64,000 nt of DNA. It comes from Burkholderiales bacterium. Its GTDB lineage: Bacteria; Pseudomonadota; Gammaproteobacteria; Burkholderiales; Usitatibacteraceae. Numbering within the stretch: the stretch's first letter is position 1; each line of letters starts with the position of its first letter. Positions 7,967-15,630 of this stretch are shown here, piece after piece. Both the position numbers and the translations under genes were made by a program. The notes beneath the pieces were generated by a model. The model made no database searches. It was not told the origin of the DNA and saw only the letters and a program-made list of their open reading frames with translations. The DNA lies in NCBI GenBank assembly GCA_019634955.1, contig JAHCAK010000009.1, positions 1-64,000 of the forward strand, given 5' to 3'.

Positions 7967-9181
7967 CTACTTCTTGACCAGCGGGCAGTCGCCCTGCTCC
8001 ATCGGGCGGAAGGCCTGATCGGCCGGCACGGTGGCGCGGAGCTTGTAGTAATCCCACGGGCCCTTCGACTCCGAGGGCTTCTTCACCTCGAAGAGGTAGG
8101 AGTCGTGGATCTTGCGCCCGTCGGCCCGGATCTTCCCCTTGCCGAAGAGCGGGTCGTCCGTGGGCAGCTCCTTCATCTTCGCGACCACCTTGGTGCCGTC
8201 GTCGGTCTTGGCCGCCGCCACCGCCTTGAGGTAGTGCAGCACGCCCGCGTAGACGCCCGCCTGCCCCATCGACGGCATCTTGCCGCCGTGGCGCGCCGCG
8301 TAGCGCTTGGACCACTCGCGGGTCTTGTCGTTGAGGTCCCAGTAGAAGCTCTCGGTGAAGATGAGGCCCTGCGCCTTCTCGAGGCCCAGCGCATGCACGT
8401 CCGTGAGGAAGACGAGCAGGCCCGCGAGGTTCTGCCCGCCCTTCACGATGCCGAACTCGGCCGCCTGCTTGATGGCGTTGGTCGTGTCGGCGCCGGCGTT
8501 GGCCAGGCCGATGATCTTCGCCTTGGAGGCCTGCGCCTGCAGCAGGAACGAGGAGAAGTCCGAGCTCGGGAAGGGGTGGCGCACCTTGCCCAGCACCTTG
8601 CCGCCGCTCTTCACGACCACGGCCTCGGTGTCGCGCTCCAGCGCGTGGCCGAAGGCGTAGTCGGCGGTGAGGAAGAACCAGGTGTCGCCGCCCGTCTTCA
8701 CGATGGCGCTGCCCGTGCCGTTGGCGAGCTGCCAGGTGTCGTAGGTCCAGTGCACGGTGTTGGGCGTGCAGGCCTTGCCGGTGAGGTCCGACGAGGCGCC
8801 GGTCGAGATGATGGCGGCCTTGCCCTTCTCCTTGGCCACCTGGTTCACGGCCAGCGCGACCGACGAGGTCGGCAGGTCGACGATCACGTCCACGCCGTCG
8901 CTGTCGAACCACTTGCGGGCGATCTGCGAGCCGACGTCGGGCTTGTTCTGGTGGTCGGCGAACACGACCTCGATCTTCAGGCTCTTGTCCTTGGCCATGA
9001 AGTCCTCGACGGCCATCTTCGCCGCGAGGGTGGAGCCGGGGCCGGCCAGGTCCGCGTAGGTGCCGGACTGGTCGTTCAGGACGCCGATCTTCACGACGTT
9101 GCCCGAGATCTGGGCGTGGGCCGCGCCGGCCGAGAGGGCCAGCATCGCGGCGGTGGAAATGAGCTTGCGCTTGAAGGTCAT
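7967..9181 (-). CDS. ABC transporter substrate-binding protein (LivK-like)
   Basis: A 404-residue periplasmic type I binding protein (Peripla_BP_6 family). A signal peptide with cleavage after AGAAHA (residue 23) is followed by VVKIGVLNDQSGTYADLAGP, the standard first strand and ligand loop. Further family landmarks are VDVIVDLPTSSVALAVNQVA and AIISTGASSDLTG. GAGGAG lies 9-14 nt ahead of the ATG at 9181. Binding proteins of this type in operons with an acyl-CoA ligase often carry aromatic or aliphatic acids rather than leucine, so I do not assign a ligand. It is the third gene of the livG-livF-livK-livH-livM-ligase run. Confidence 0.93.
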   Translation of the reverse strand: MTFKRKLISTAAMLALSAGAAHAQISGNVVKIGVLNDQSGTYADLAGPGSTLAAKMAVEDFMAKDKSLKIEVVFADHQNKPDVGSQIARKWFDSDGVDVIVDLPTSSVALAVNQVAKEKGKAAIISTGASSDLTGKACTPNTVHWTYDTWQLANGTGSAIVKTGGDTWFFLTADYAFGHALERDTEAVVVKSGGKVLGKVRHPFPSSDFSSFLLQAQASKAKIIGLANAGADTTNAIKQAAEFGIVKGGQNLAGLLVFLTDVHALGLEKAQGLIFTESFYWDLNDKTREWSKRYAARHGGKMPSMGQAGVYAGVLHYLKAVAAAKTDDGTKVVAKMKELPTDDPLFGKGKIRADGRKIHDSYLFEVKKPSESKGPWDYYKLRATVPADQAFRPMEQGDCPLVKK

Positions 9182-9213
9182 GTCAGTGGTCTCCTCGTTG
9201 TCGCTGTGGTCGT

Positions 9214-9918
9214 CTATACACCCAGGTATTCGTGCAGCAACTGCGTCTTGTCCTGCAGCTCGGCGGCCGGGAAGGCCTCCGCGATCTTGCCGTGCTCCAT
9301 CACGTAGAAGCGGTCCGCGAGCGGCGCCGCGAACCGGAAGTTCTGCTCCACCAGCACGATGGTGAAGCCGCGCTCCTTGAGCTTCACGATCACGCGCCCC
9401 AGCGCCTGCACGATCACGGGCGCGAGGCCCTCGGTGATCTCGTCCAGGAGCAGCAGGTCCGCCCCCGTCCGCAGGATGCGGGCCATGGCGAGCATCTGCT
9501 GCTCGCCGCCGGAGAGCTTGGTCCCCTGCGCCGTCTTCCGGCGCTCGCGCAGGTTGGGGAACATGTCGTAGATCTCGTCGACGCCCATGCCGCCCTCTCC
9601 CGTGCGCGGCGGCAGGAGGAGGTTCTCCTCGACCGAGAGGCTGGCGAAGATGGCGCGCTCCTCGGGGCAGTAGCCGATGCCCTCGTGCGCGATGCGGTGC
9701 GTGGGCCAGGAGACGGTCTCCTTGCCCTTCACCAGGATCGAGCCCGCGCGGCGCCCGACCAGGCCCATGACCGACTTGAGCGTCGTGGTGCGCCCGGAGC
9801 CGTTGCGGCCCAGCAGCGTCACCACCTCGCCCTTGTTCACCACGAGGTCCACCCCGTGCAGGATGTGCGACTCGCCGTACCAGGCGTTCAGGTGGGAGAT
9901 GCGCAGCACCTCAGCCAT
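9214..9918 (-). CDS. livF: ABC transporter ATP-binding protein LivF, Arg in Walker A
   Basis: A 234-residue ATPase of the HAAT transporter. The signature LSGGEQQMLAMARIL, Walker B LLLLDEITEGLAP and the H-loop region VLVEQNF are present (Q in place of the H-loop histidine, usual in LivF). The Walker A reads GRNGSGRTTT: the catalytic lysine of GxxGxGK(S/T) is replaced by arginine (codon CGC at about 9797). The gene overlaps the livG stop by 8 nt. If the arginine impairs hydrolysis, LivG would be the main motor. I recall the same substitution in some betaproteobacterial LivF proteins, so it may be tolerated. Confidence 0.95.
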   Translation of the reverse strand: MAEVLRISHLNAWYGESHILHGVDLVVNKGEVVTLLGRNGSGRTTTLKSVMGLVGRRAGSILVKGKETVSWPTHRIAHEGIGYCPEERAIFASLSVEENLLLPPRTGEGGMGVDEIYDMFPNLRERRKTAQGTKLSGGEQQMLAMARILRTGADLLLLDEITEGLAPVIVQALGRVIVKLKERGFTIVLVEQNFRFAAPLADRFYVMEHGKIAEAFPAAELQDKTQLLHEYLGV

Positions 9919-10675
9919 GGGCGGCCTCCGTCGTGCCCATGTAGGCCTCGATCACCTGCGGGTTGGCCGACACCTCGGCGTAGGAGCCCTCGGTGAGCAC
10001 GGCGCCGCGCTGCAGCACCGTGATCGTGTCGCAGATGCCGGAGACCACGCCCATGTTGTGCTCCACCATGAGCACGGTGCGGCCCTTGGCGACCTCCTTG
10101 ATGAGGTCCTTCACGAGGTCGACGTCCTCGTGCCCCATGCCGGAGGTGGGCTCGTCCAGGAGCATGAGCTCCGGCTCCATGGCGAGGGTCGTCGCGATCT
10201 CCAGCGTGCGCTTGCGGCCGTAGGCGAGCTCCACGGCGTTCGTCTGGGCGAACTGACGAAGGTCCACGCGGTCGAGGATGGCGAGCGCGCGGTCGTTCAG
10301 CGCGTCGAGCGAGGACTCGGGCTTCCAGAAGTGGAAGCTCGTGCCGAGGGCGCGCTGGAGCGCAATGCGCACGTTCTCCAGCACCGTGAGGTTGGGGAAC
10401 ACCGCCGAGATCTGGAACGAGCGGATGATGCCGCGCCGCGCGACGTCGGCGGGCTTGTCGTGCGTGATGTCCTGCCCGTTGAAAAGGATCGTGCCGGCCG
10501 TGGGCGGCAGGAACTTCGTGAGCAGGTTGAAGGTGGTGGTCTTGCCCGCCCCGTTGGGGCCGATGAGCGCGTGGATCGCGCCGCGGCGGACCTTGAGGTC
10601 CACCCGGTCGACGGCGACGAAGCCCTTGAACTCCTTGGTGAGCCCGCGGGTCTCGAGGATGATGTCGTCGGCCAT
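9911..10675 (-). CDS. livG: ABC transporter ATP-binding protein LivG
   Basis: A 254-residue HAAT-family ATPase with intact Walker A GPNGAGKTTTFNLL, LivG-type Q-loop region GIIRSFQISAVFPNLTV, Walker B LMLLDEPTSGM and H-loop histidine in VLMVEHNM. The ABC signature is atypical (LAYGRKRTLEIAT in place of LSGGQ), as in many LivG proteins. It is the first gene of the six-gene liv/ligase operon; a predicted promoter is about 80 nt upstream. Confidence 0.95.
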   Translation of the reverse strand: MADDIILETRGLTKEFKGFVAVDRVDLKVRRGAIHALIGPNGAGKTTTFNLLTKFLPPTAGTILFNGQDITHDKPADVARRGIIRSFQISAVFPNLTVLENVRIALQRALGTSFHFWKPESSLDALNDRALAILDRVDLRQFAQTNAVELAYGRKRTLEIATTLAMEPELMLLDEPTSGMGHEDVDLVKDLIKEVAKGRTVLMVEHNMGVVSGICDTITVLQRGAVLTEGSYAEVSANPQVIEAYMGTTEAAHG

Positions 10676-10752
10676 TGCGTGCGGTCGGGGGGTATGGCCC
10701 AGGCGCCTCTTCTTTTCCGGGAAACCGGACGCTGGCGGGCGGGTGTTGGCGG

Positions 10753-10782
10753 ATGCTACCCCACGCCTCGGGCCCGTCGCAA
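10753..10782 (-). promoter_or_regulatory. Predicted sigma-70 promoter of the liv operon
   Basis: On the minus strand TTGCGA (10782-10777) and TAGCAT (10758-10753) are separated by 18 nt. The start point would be near 10746, leaving a leader of about 70 nt before livG. The rest of the 195-bp gap holds only the hairpin at 10826-10849. Confidence 0.55.
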
Positions 10783-10825
10783 GGAAGGACGGGAGCAGTG
10801 GGGCCCTTCTGTCAGGCGGGCCGGA

Positions 10826-10849
10826 CAGCCCGGGCGCGGACCCGGGCTG
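10826..10849. terminator. Hairpin after the ASH-protein operon
   Basis: CAGCCCGGG, loop CGCGGA and CCCGGGCTG make a perfect 9-bp GC stem, 21 nt after the stop of the 1562-aa ASH protein. No T-tract follows on the minus strand. It probably marks the end of the five-gene transcript and separates it from the liv promoter. Confidence 0.5.
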
Positions 10850-10870
10850 CCGGCGGCGTTGCGGCCGGGA

Positions 10871-13800
10871 TCAGCGCCCGCAGACGAGTGCCGAACTGCG
10901 CCCCGTGACCTCGAAGCGGCAGCCGTTGCCGGAGAGCGCCACGCGGTGCGGGCTGCCCTCGGCGTTGGTCGAGAACCGCAGCTCGCCGCTCCTCGCCCCC
11001 GGGATGCTCGGCAGGAACCCCACGTCGATGCGGCAAGACTGCGACGGCGCAAGTGTCCCTGTGCAGCCGCTCGCGGTCACGCGGAAGTCGCCGGTGGCCT
11101 CCATGAGCGGGCCGAAGACGAGATCGGCGGAGCCGGCGTTCGTGACCGTCACGAAGAGCGTGGAGCCGACGCCCGCGAGCCCGTTGCCGAAGGCAAGCGA
11201 GGAAGCCGAGAGCTGCACGCGAGGCGCCGGCACCGGCACGCCGTTGCCGGAGAGCGCCACGGCGAAGGGCGCCGTGGCGCCGTCGACCTCGAACAGCACC
11301 TGGCCCCCGCGCGTGCCCACCGCCGTCGGCGAGAACGAGGCGAGGAAGGCGCAGGACTCGCCGGGCCGGACGTCGGCGCAGGTTCCGGACACCGCGAAGT
11401 CGCCCGTCGTGGTGATCCGCGAGACCGAGGCGACCGCGGAGCCCACGTTGGTGACGGTGAACGGCCGGGCCGCGCTCGTGGTGCCCACGATCTGGTCGCC
11501 GAACGAGAGCGTCGACGGAATCGCCGCGAGGCGTCCGACGGGCGCGGCCGTGGCCGAGCCGGTGAGGCGAAGGAAGGCGGCACCGGCCGGCGAGTTCGTC
11601 ATGATCCGCACGTCGGCCGCGAAGCTGCCGGCCGACGGCGGGGCGAAGACCGCGGTGATCGTGCAGCTCGCGCCCGTGGCGAGCGAGGGCCCGCAGGTGT
11701 GGGTCATGGTGAAGCCCGTGCCCACGACCTCCACCGCGAGGATGGCGAGCGGCGCCGAGCCGCTGTTCGAGAGCGTGGCCGAGAGCGGCGCGCTCACCTG
11801 CCCGGAGGCCGTCGACGGGAACGCGAGCGTCGCGGGAGACAGGGTGGCGTTCGGGGAGGCTGCGGCCACGCCGTCGCCCTCGAGGACCACGGTGGCCGAA
11901 GGCATGCCCGGGTCGTTCGACGCGATCGCGAGGCTCCCGGTGCGCATGCCCGGCAGGATCGGCGTGAAGGTGACCGTGATGCCGCAGGTTGCGAGCGGCG
12001 CGAGCGGCGAGAGCGAGGTGCAATCGGAGGCCGCGGCGAAGTCCCCGCTGGCGGACACGCCGGAGATCGCGAGCGGCGCCGTGCCGGCATTGGAGACCGT
12101 CACCGGCTGCGCGAGCGAGGTCGTGCCCACCGTCTGGCCCGGGAAGAAGAGCGCCGAGGTCGACAGCGAGATGGCCGGCACCGGCACGGCGGTGCCCTGC
12201 CCCGTCAGGTTGAGCACGGCGTTGCCGGCGTCGCTCACGATGGTGAAGGAGCCGTTTCTCGTGCCCGTGGCCGTCGGCGTGAAGACGAGGGTCGCGGTGC
12301 ACGCGCTCAGCGGGTTCGGCGGCGCAGGCAGCGAGGCGCCGCAGGTGGTGGACGACTGCGAGAAGTCGCCGGCGAGCGCGAACGGCCCGGAGAACGCGAG
12401 CGGCGCATTGCCGGTGTTCGAGACGGTCACGGTTTGCGGCGCCGACGGCGCGCCCACGGTGCTCGACCCGAAGTCGAGCGGGCCGGGCGGCGACGGCACG
12501 AGCGTGAGCACGCCCGCGGGCGCGGTGGTCACCGTGAGCGTCACCGGAGAGATCGCGGGCGCCGCGTTCCCCACCGGCGCGGAGAACACCGTGCCGAGGA
12601 TCGCGTCGGCGGCGATGGTGGCGGGGTACGAGCCCGGCGTCGGACTCGTCACGTCGACCTGCACGTCGCAGGCTCCACCCGTCGGGATCGTGAACCCCGT
12701 CACCGAGATCGTCCCCGTGCCGGGCGAGGCGGCAACCGACCCCGCGCAGGACGCGCCTGCTACCACGGCATTGGCCGGATTGGCGACCACGACGCCGGCA
12801 GGAAGCGCGTACGTGAACGAGGGGCTCGCGAAGGCACCGAGGTTCGGGTTGCCCACGTTCAGGTCGAAGGTCGAGGATACGCCGGGCGCCACGGTGCCTG
12901 GCGTGAATGTGATGGCGGTGGGCAGCGGCGTGGCCCCGCCCACCGTGAGCGTGCCGCTTGCCGGGAGGGTCGACACGCCGGCGGCGATCGTCTCGGCCGA
13001 GGTGACGCCCCCGGCCGGGATCGTGTTCACCAGCGCGCCCACCTGCGTGCCGATCACGGCCACGCTCACGGAGCAGGTGGAGGCCGTCGTCGCCTTGCCG
13101 CGGGCGGACGGCGGCCCCAGCCCGGCGGGAACGGTGCCGCCGGCGAGCACGAGGCTCGTCGCGCCGGGGGGCGCCGTGACGGTGCCGCCGCAGGTGTTGG
13201 CGATCGCCGGAGTGGATGCGACCTGCAGGCCGGCCGGGAAGCTGTCGGTGAATCCGAGGTCCGTGAGCGGGAAGTCGTTCAGGTTCGAAACCGTCACCGT
13301 GAGGGTCGACGGCGCGCCGACCGCCGCGGAGGGCGGCGCGAAGGCCACCGCCACGTCGGGCGGCAGCGTCGCCACGCCCAGCCCCGTGAGGTTGATCACG
13401 AGCGTTCCGGCCGTCGTGGACACCGTGAGCGTGCCGTTGAGCGGACCGGCGGCCGACGGCTGGAAGGCGACCGTGACGAGGCAGCACGCCTGCCCGGAAA
13501 GGGGCGCGGCGAGCGGGCAGTCCGTCGTCAACACGAACTCCGGCGACGAGACGTCGATGCTCGTGATGTCCAGCGTGGCCGTCCCGCCGCCGGTGTTGCC
13601 GAGGGAGATCTCGACGGGCGCGCTCGTCGAGCCGACCACGGTGGGCGCGAAGGTCACGGTGCCGGAGGGCGCCGCCTCGATCGCCGCGGGCGTGGCCGCG
13701 ACGGTGTTGCCGTACACGTAGAGGTTGCCGTACTGCGTGGGCTGGCCCTCCGTTCCCTGGACCGTCAGCCAGGCGAGGTTCCACGGGTCGAGGAAGACGC

Positions 13801-15559
13801 TGGCACGGGAGTAATGGACGATGAACGTGCAGTTCGCCCCGGCGCCCACCTGCACGGCGCAGGTGCCCGGGTCCACCGTGACTTCGAGGTTGTCGCTCAA
13901 GAAGGCGAGTCCGGTCGGCGTGGGCGCGTCGCCCACGTTGGTGGCGACGACGGCAACCTGCACGGGCGTGTCCTTGAGGCCCGGCGGGAAGTTCACCGTG
14001 TCCGGGGTGAACTGCAGCCTCGCTCCCGGCACGATGCCGGTGCCGTACAGGTCGACGTAGGCGTAGGTGTTGCTGGTGGGCTCGACGACATAGAAGTAGT
14101 CGGAAGCCGATCCGCCGCCGGAAGGCGAGTACTGCACGTCCACGGTGCACGTGCCGGGCACGCCCGCGCCGGGCGACGCGGGCACCGTGCCGCTGAGGCA
14201 CGTGCCCCCGGTCTGGGTGAAATCGGAGGAGAGCGACGAGACGGAGATCGAATACGGAACCGGGTCGAAGTTCTCCAGCACGAAGCTCTGGTTCGGCGTC
14301 GACCCCACCGGCACGTCACCGAAATCGTGCGAGGACGGGTTGAAGGCGAGGTTGGGCATCAGCGTGACCGCCACCGGCAGGAATGCGGGCACGGCGTTCG
14401 CCGAGATCTCCAGCGATTCGTTGTAGGTGCCGGCCGCGAAACCGCTCGCGTCGACGTGCACCGGCACATCGCAGGTCGCCTGCGGCAGCAGCGGCGAGGC
14501 GGCGACGCAGTCGCTGAAATCCGCCACGTACGGCGGCGGGGCCACGAAGTTCGACAGCACGAGCGGCACGATGTCGAGGTTCGTGACGGTGACGACGTGG
14601 GACGAGGAGACCTGCCCCACCGGCAGGTAGCCGAAGTTCACGCTGGATGGCGTGAAGGCCAGCGCCCCTCCGCTGCCGATGCCCGCTCCCGTGAGGCGCA
14701 CCCACTCCGAATCGTTGTTGCTGCCGTCCGTGAAGTTCACGTAGAGCGAGACGTTCGCGTAGAGGCCGATGGACAAGGGCGTGAAGGTGACGGCGAGGTC
14801 GCACGCGGCGCCCACGGGAAGTGTGAGCGGGAAGCTCGTGCCGTATGGCGCGCAGTTCGCGCCCGGCACCGCCGTGAAGGCCGACGACCCGCTGCCGAAG
14901 ATGCTGACGCCGGACACCGTGAGCGGCAGGTTGCCCGCGTTGGCCACCCCCAGGGGCAGCGAGACGGGGGCCGGCGGCACGGCCGCGGTCGAGCCGAAAT
15001 CGAGGGTGGACGCCGAGACGGTGAGCTGGCTCGCGCCGATGGTCCCCTCCACGGGCCAGGACGAGATCGGCGCCGCGGGGTCGTTGCTGGCGATGTCGAT
15101 CGTCCCGCTCCAGGTCTGGCCGGTGCCCCCGTAGGCGTAGAAGGTGGCGTCGACCAGGCAGCTGCCGCCGGGCGGGATGGCGGCGCCCACGCAGCCGTTC
15201 GTGTCGATCACGCCGAAGAGCGCGGGGCAATCGCACGGGGGATTGGAGACCGTGATCGCGGAAACCACGAGCGTGCCCGTGCCCGTGTTCTGGATCGCGA
15301 ACGGGACCGGCGCGCTGACCGTCTCGCGCAGCGTGGCCGGGAAGGTCACCGGCGCGGGCGTGACCACGAGGTTCGGCGCGGGCAGCGCGCAGACCCCCGC
15401 CTTCGCCCCGGGCAGGCGCACGCCGAGCACCTTGGAGATCGGCTTGGCGGCCGCGGCCCGCGCGGGGGCCGCCTGCGCGGGCATGGGGGAAAGGACGATC
15501 GCGGCGATCGTCACGATCGCCGCGCCTGCGAGTCTGGCAACGGGGTGTGCGCCGTTCAT
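10871..15559 (-). CDS. Giant secreted choice-of-anchor-D (ASH-repeat) protein, 1562 aa
   Basis: Signal peptide about 1-30 (hydrophobic AAIVTIAAIVLSPMPAQA, cleavage after AQA). The rest is about ten ASH/HYDIN-like Ig-fold repeats, each starting with a pattern like ASTLDFGSTAAVPPAPVSL, holding a DFS..C..L...C core and ending near LTGxG. Two DUF11/DUF7933-like segments sit in the middle (for example SPSFTYALPAGVVVANPA). The last ~107 residues closely resemble those of the neighbouring 1279-aa protein and end in GNGCRFEVTGRSSALVC, a two-cysteine tail. Many repeats carry paired cysteines, fitting an oxidising extracytoplasmic location. AGGAG precedes the ATG. Ligand and function are unknown; surface display or a structural or adhesive role is inference. 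Confidence 0.88.
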   Translation of the reverse strand: MNGAHPVARLAGAAIVTIAAIVLSPMPAQAAPARAAAAKPISKVLGVRLPGAKAGVCALPAPNLVVTPAPVTFPATLRETVSAPVPFAIQNTGTGTLVVSAITVSNPPCDCPALFGVIDTNGCVGAAIPPGGSCLVDATFYAYGGTGQTWSGTIDIASNDPAAPISSWPVEGTIGASQLTVSASTLDFGSTAAVPPAPVSLPLGVANAGNLPLTVSGVSIFGSGSSAFTAVPGANCAPYGTSFPLTLPVGAACDLAVTFTPLSIGLYANVSLYVNFTDGSNNDSEWVRLTGAGIGSGGALAFTPSSVNFGYLPVGQVSSSHVVTVTNLDIVPLVLSNFVAPPPYVADFSDCVAASPLLPQATCDVPVHVDASGFAAGTYNESLEISANAVPAFLPVAVTLMPNLAFNPSSHDFGDVPVGSTPNQSFVLENFDPVPYSISVSSLSSDFTQTGGTCLSGTVPASPGAGVPGTCTVDVQYSPSGGGSASDYFYVVEPTSNTYAYVDLYGTGIVPGARLQFTPDTVNFPPGLKDTPVQVAVVATNVGDAPTPTGLAFLSDNLEVTVDPGTCAVQVGAGANCTFIVHYSRASVFLDPWNLAWLTVQGTEGQPTQYGNLYVYGNTVAATPAAIEAAPSGTVTFAPTVVGSTSAPVEISLGNTGGGTATLDITSIDVSSPEFVLTTDCPLAAPLSGQACCLVTVAFQPSAAGPLNGTLTVSTTAGTLVINLTGLGVATLPPDVAVAFAPPSAAVGAPSTLTVTVSNLNDFPLTDLGFTDSFPAGLQVASTPAIANTCGGTVTAPPGATSLVLAGGTVPAGLGPPSARGKATTASTCSVSVAVIGTQVGALVNTIPAGGVTSAETIAAGVSTLPASGTLTVGGATPLPTAITFTPGTVAPGVSSTFDLNVGNPNLGAFASPSFTYALPAGVVVANPANAVVAGASCAGSVAASPGTGTISVTGFTIPTGGACDVQVDVTSPTPGSYPATIAADAILGTVFSAPVGNAAPAISPVTLTVTTAPAGVLTLVPSPPGPLDFGSSTVGAPSAPQTVTVSNTGNAPLAFSGPFALAGDFSQSSTTCGASLPAPPNPLSACTATLVFTPTATGTRNGSFTIVSDAGNAVLNLTGQGTAVPVPAISLSTSALFFPGQTVGTTSLAQPVTVSNAGTAPLAISGVSASGDFAAASDCTSLSPLAPLATCGITVTFTPILPGMRTGSLAIASNDPGMPSATVVLEGDGVAAASPNATLSPATLAFPSTASGQVSAPLSATLSNSGSAPLAILAVEVVGTGFTMTHTCGPSLATGASCTITAVFAPPSAGSFAADVRIMTNSPAGAAFLRLTGSATAAPVGRLAAIPSTLSFGDQIVGTTSAARPFTVTNVGSAVASVSRITTTGDFAVSGTCADVRPGESCAFLASFSPTAVGTRGGQVLFEVDGATAPFAVALSGNGVPVPAPRVQLSASSLAFGNGLAGVGSTLFVTVTNAGSADLVFGPLMEATGDFRVTASGCTGTLAPSQSCRIDVGFLPSIPGARSGELRFSTNAEGSPHRVALSGNGCRFEVTGRSSALVCGR

Positions 15560-15630
15560 GGCCTTGCTCCTGGCGACGGTTCGTCCGTCGTCCTAGTCCC
15601 TTGCGTCGCTGCCGCTTTCCCGATCCTGCG

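Noticed and set aside
15560-15630. Promoter or terminator between the two ASH genes
   Set aside because: The 71-bp gap shows neither a -10/-35 pair nor a hairpin; read-through is more likely.
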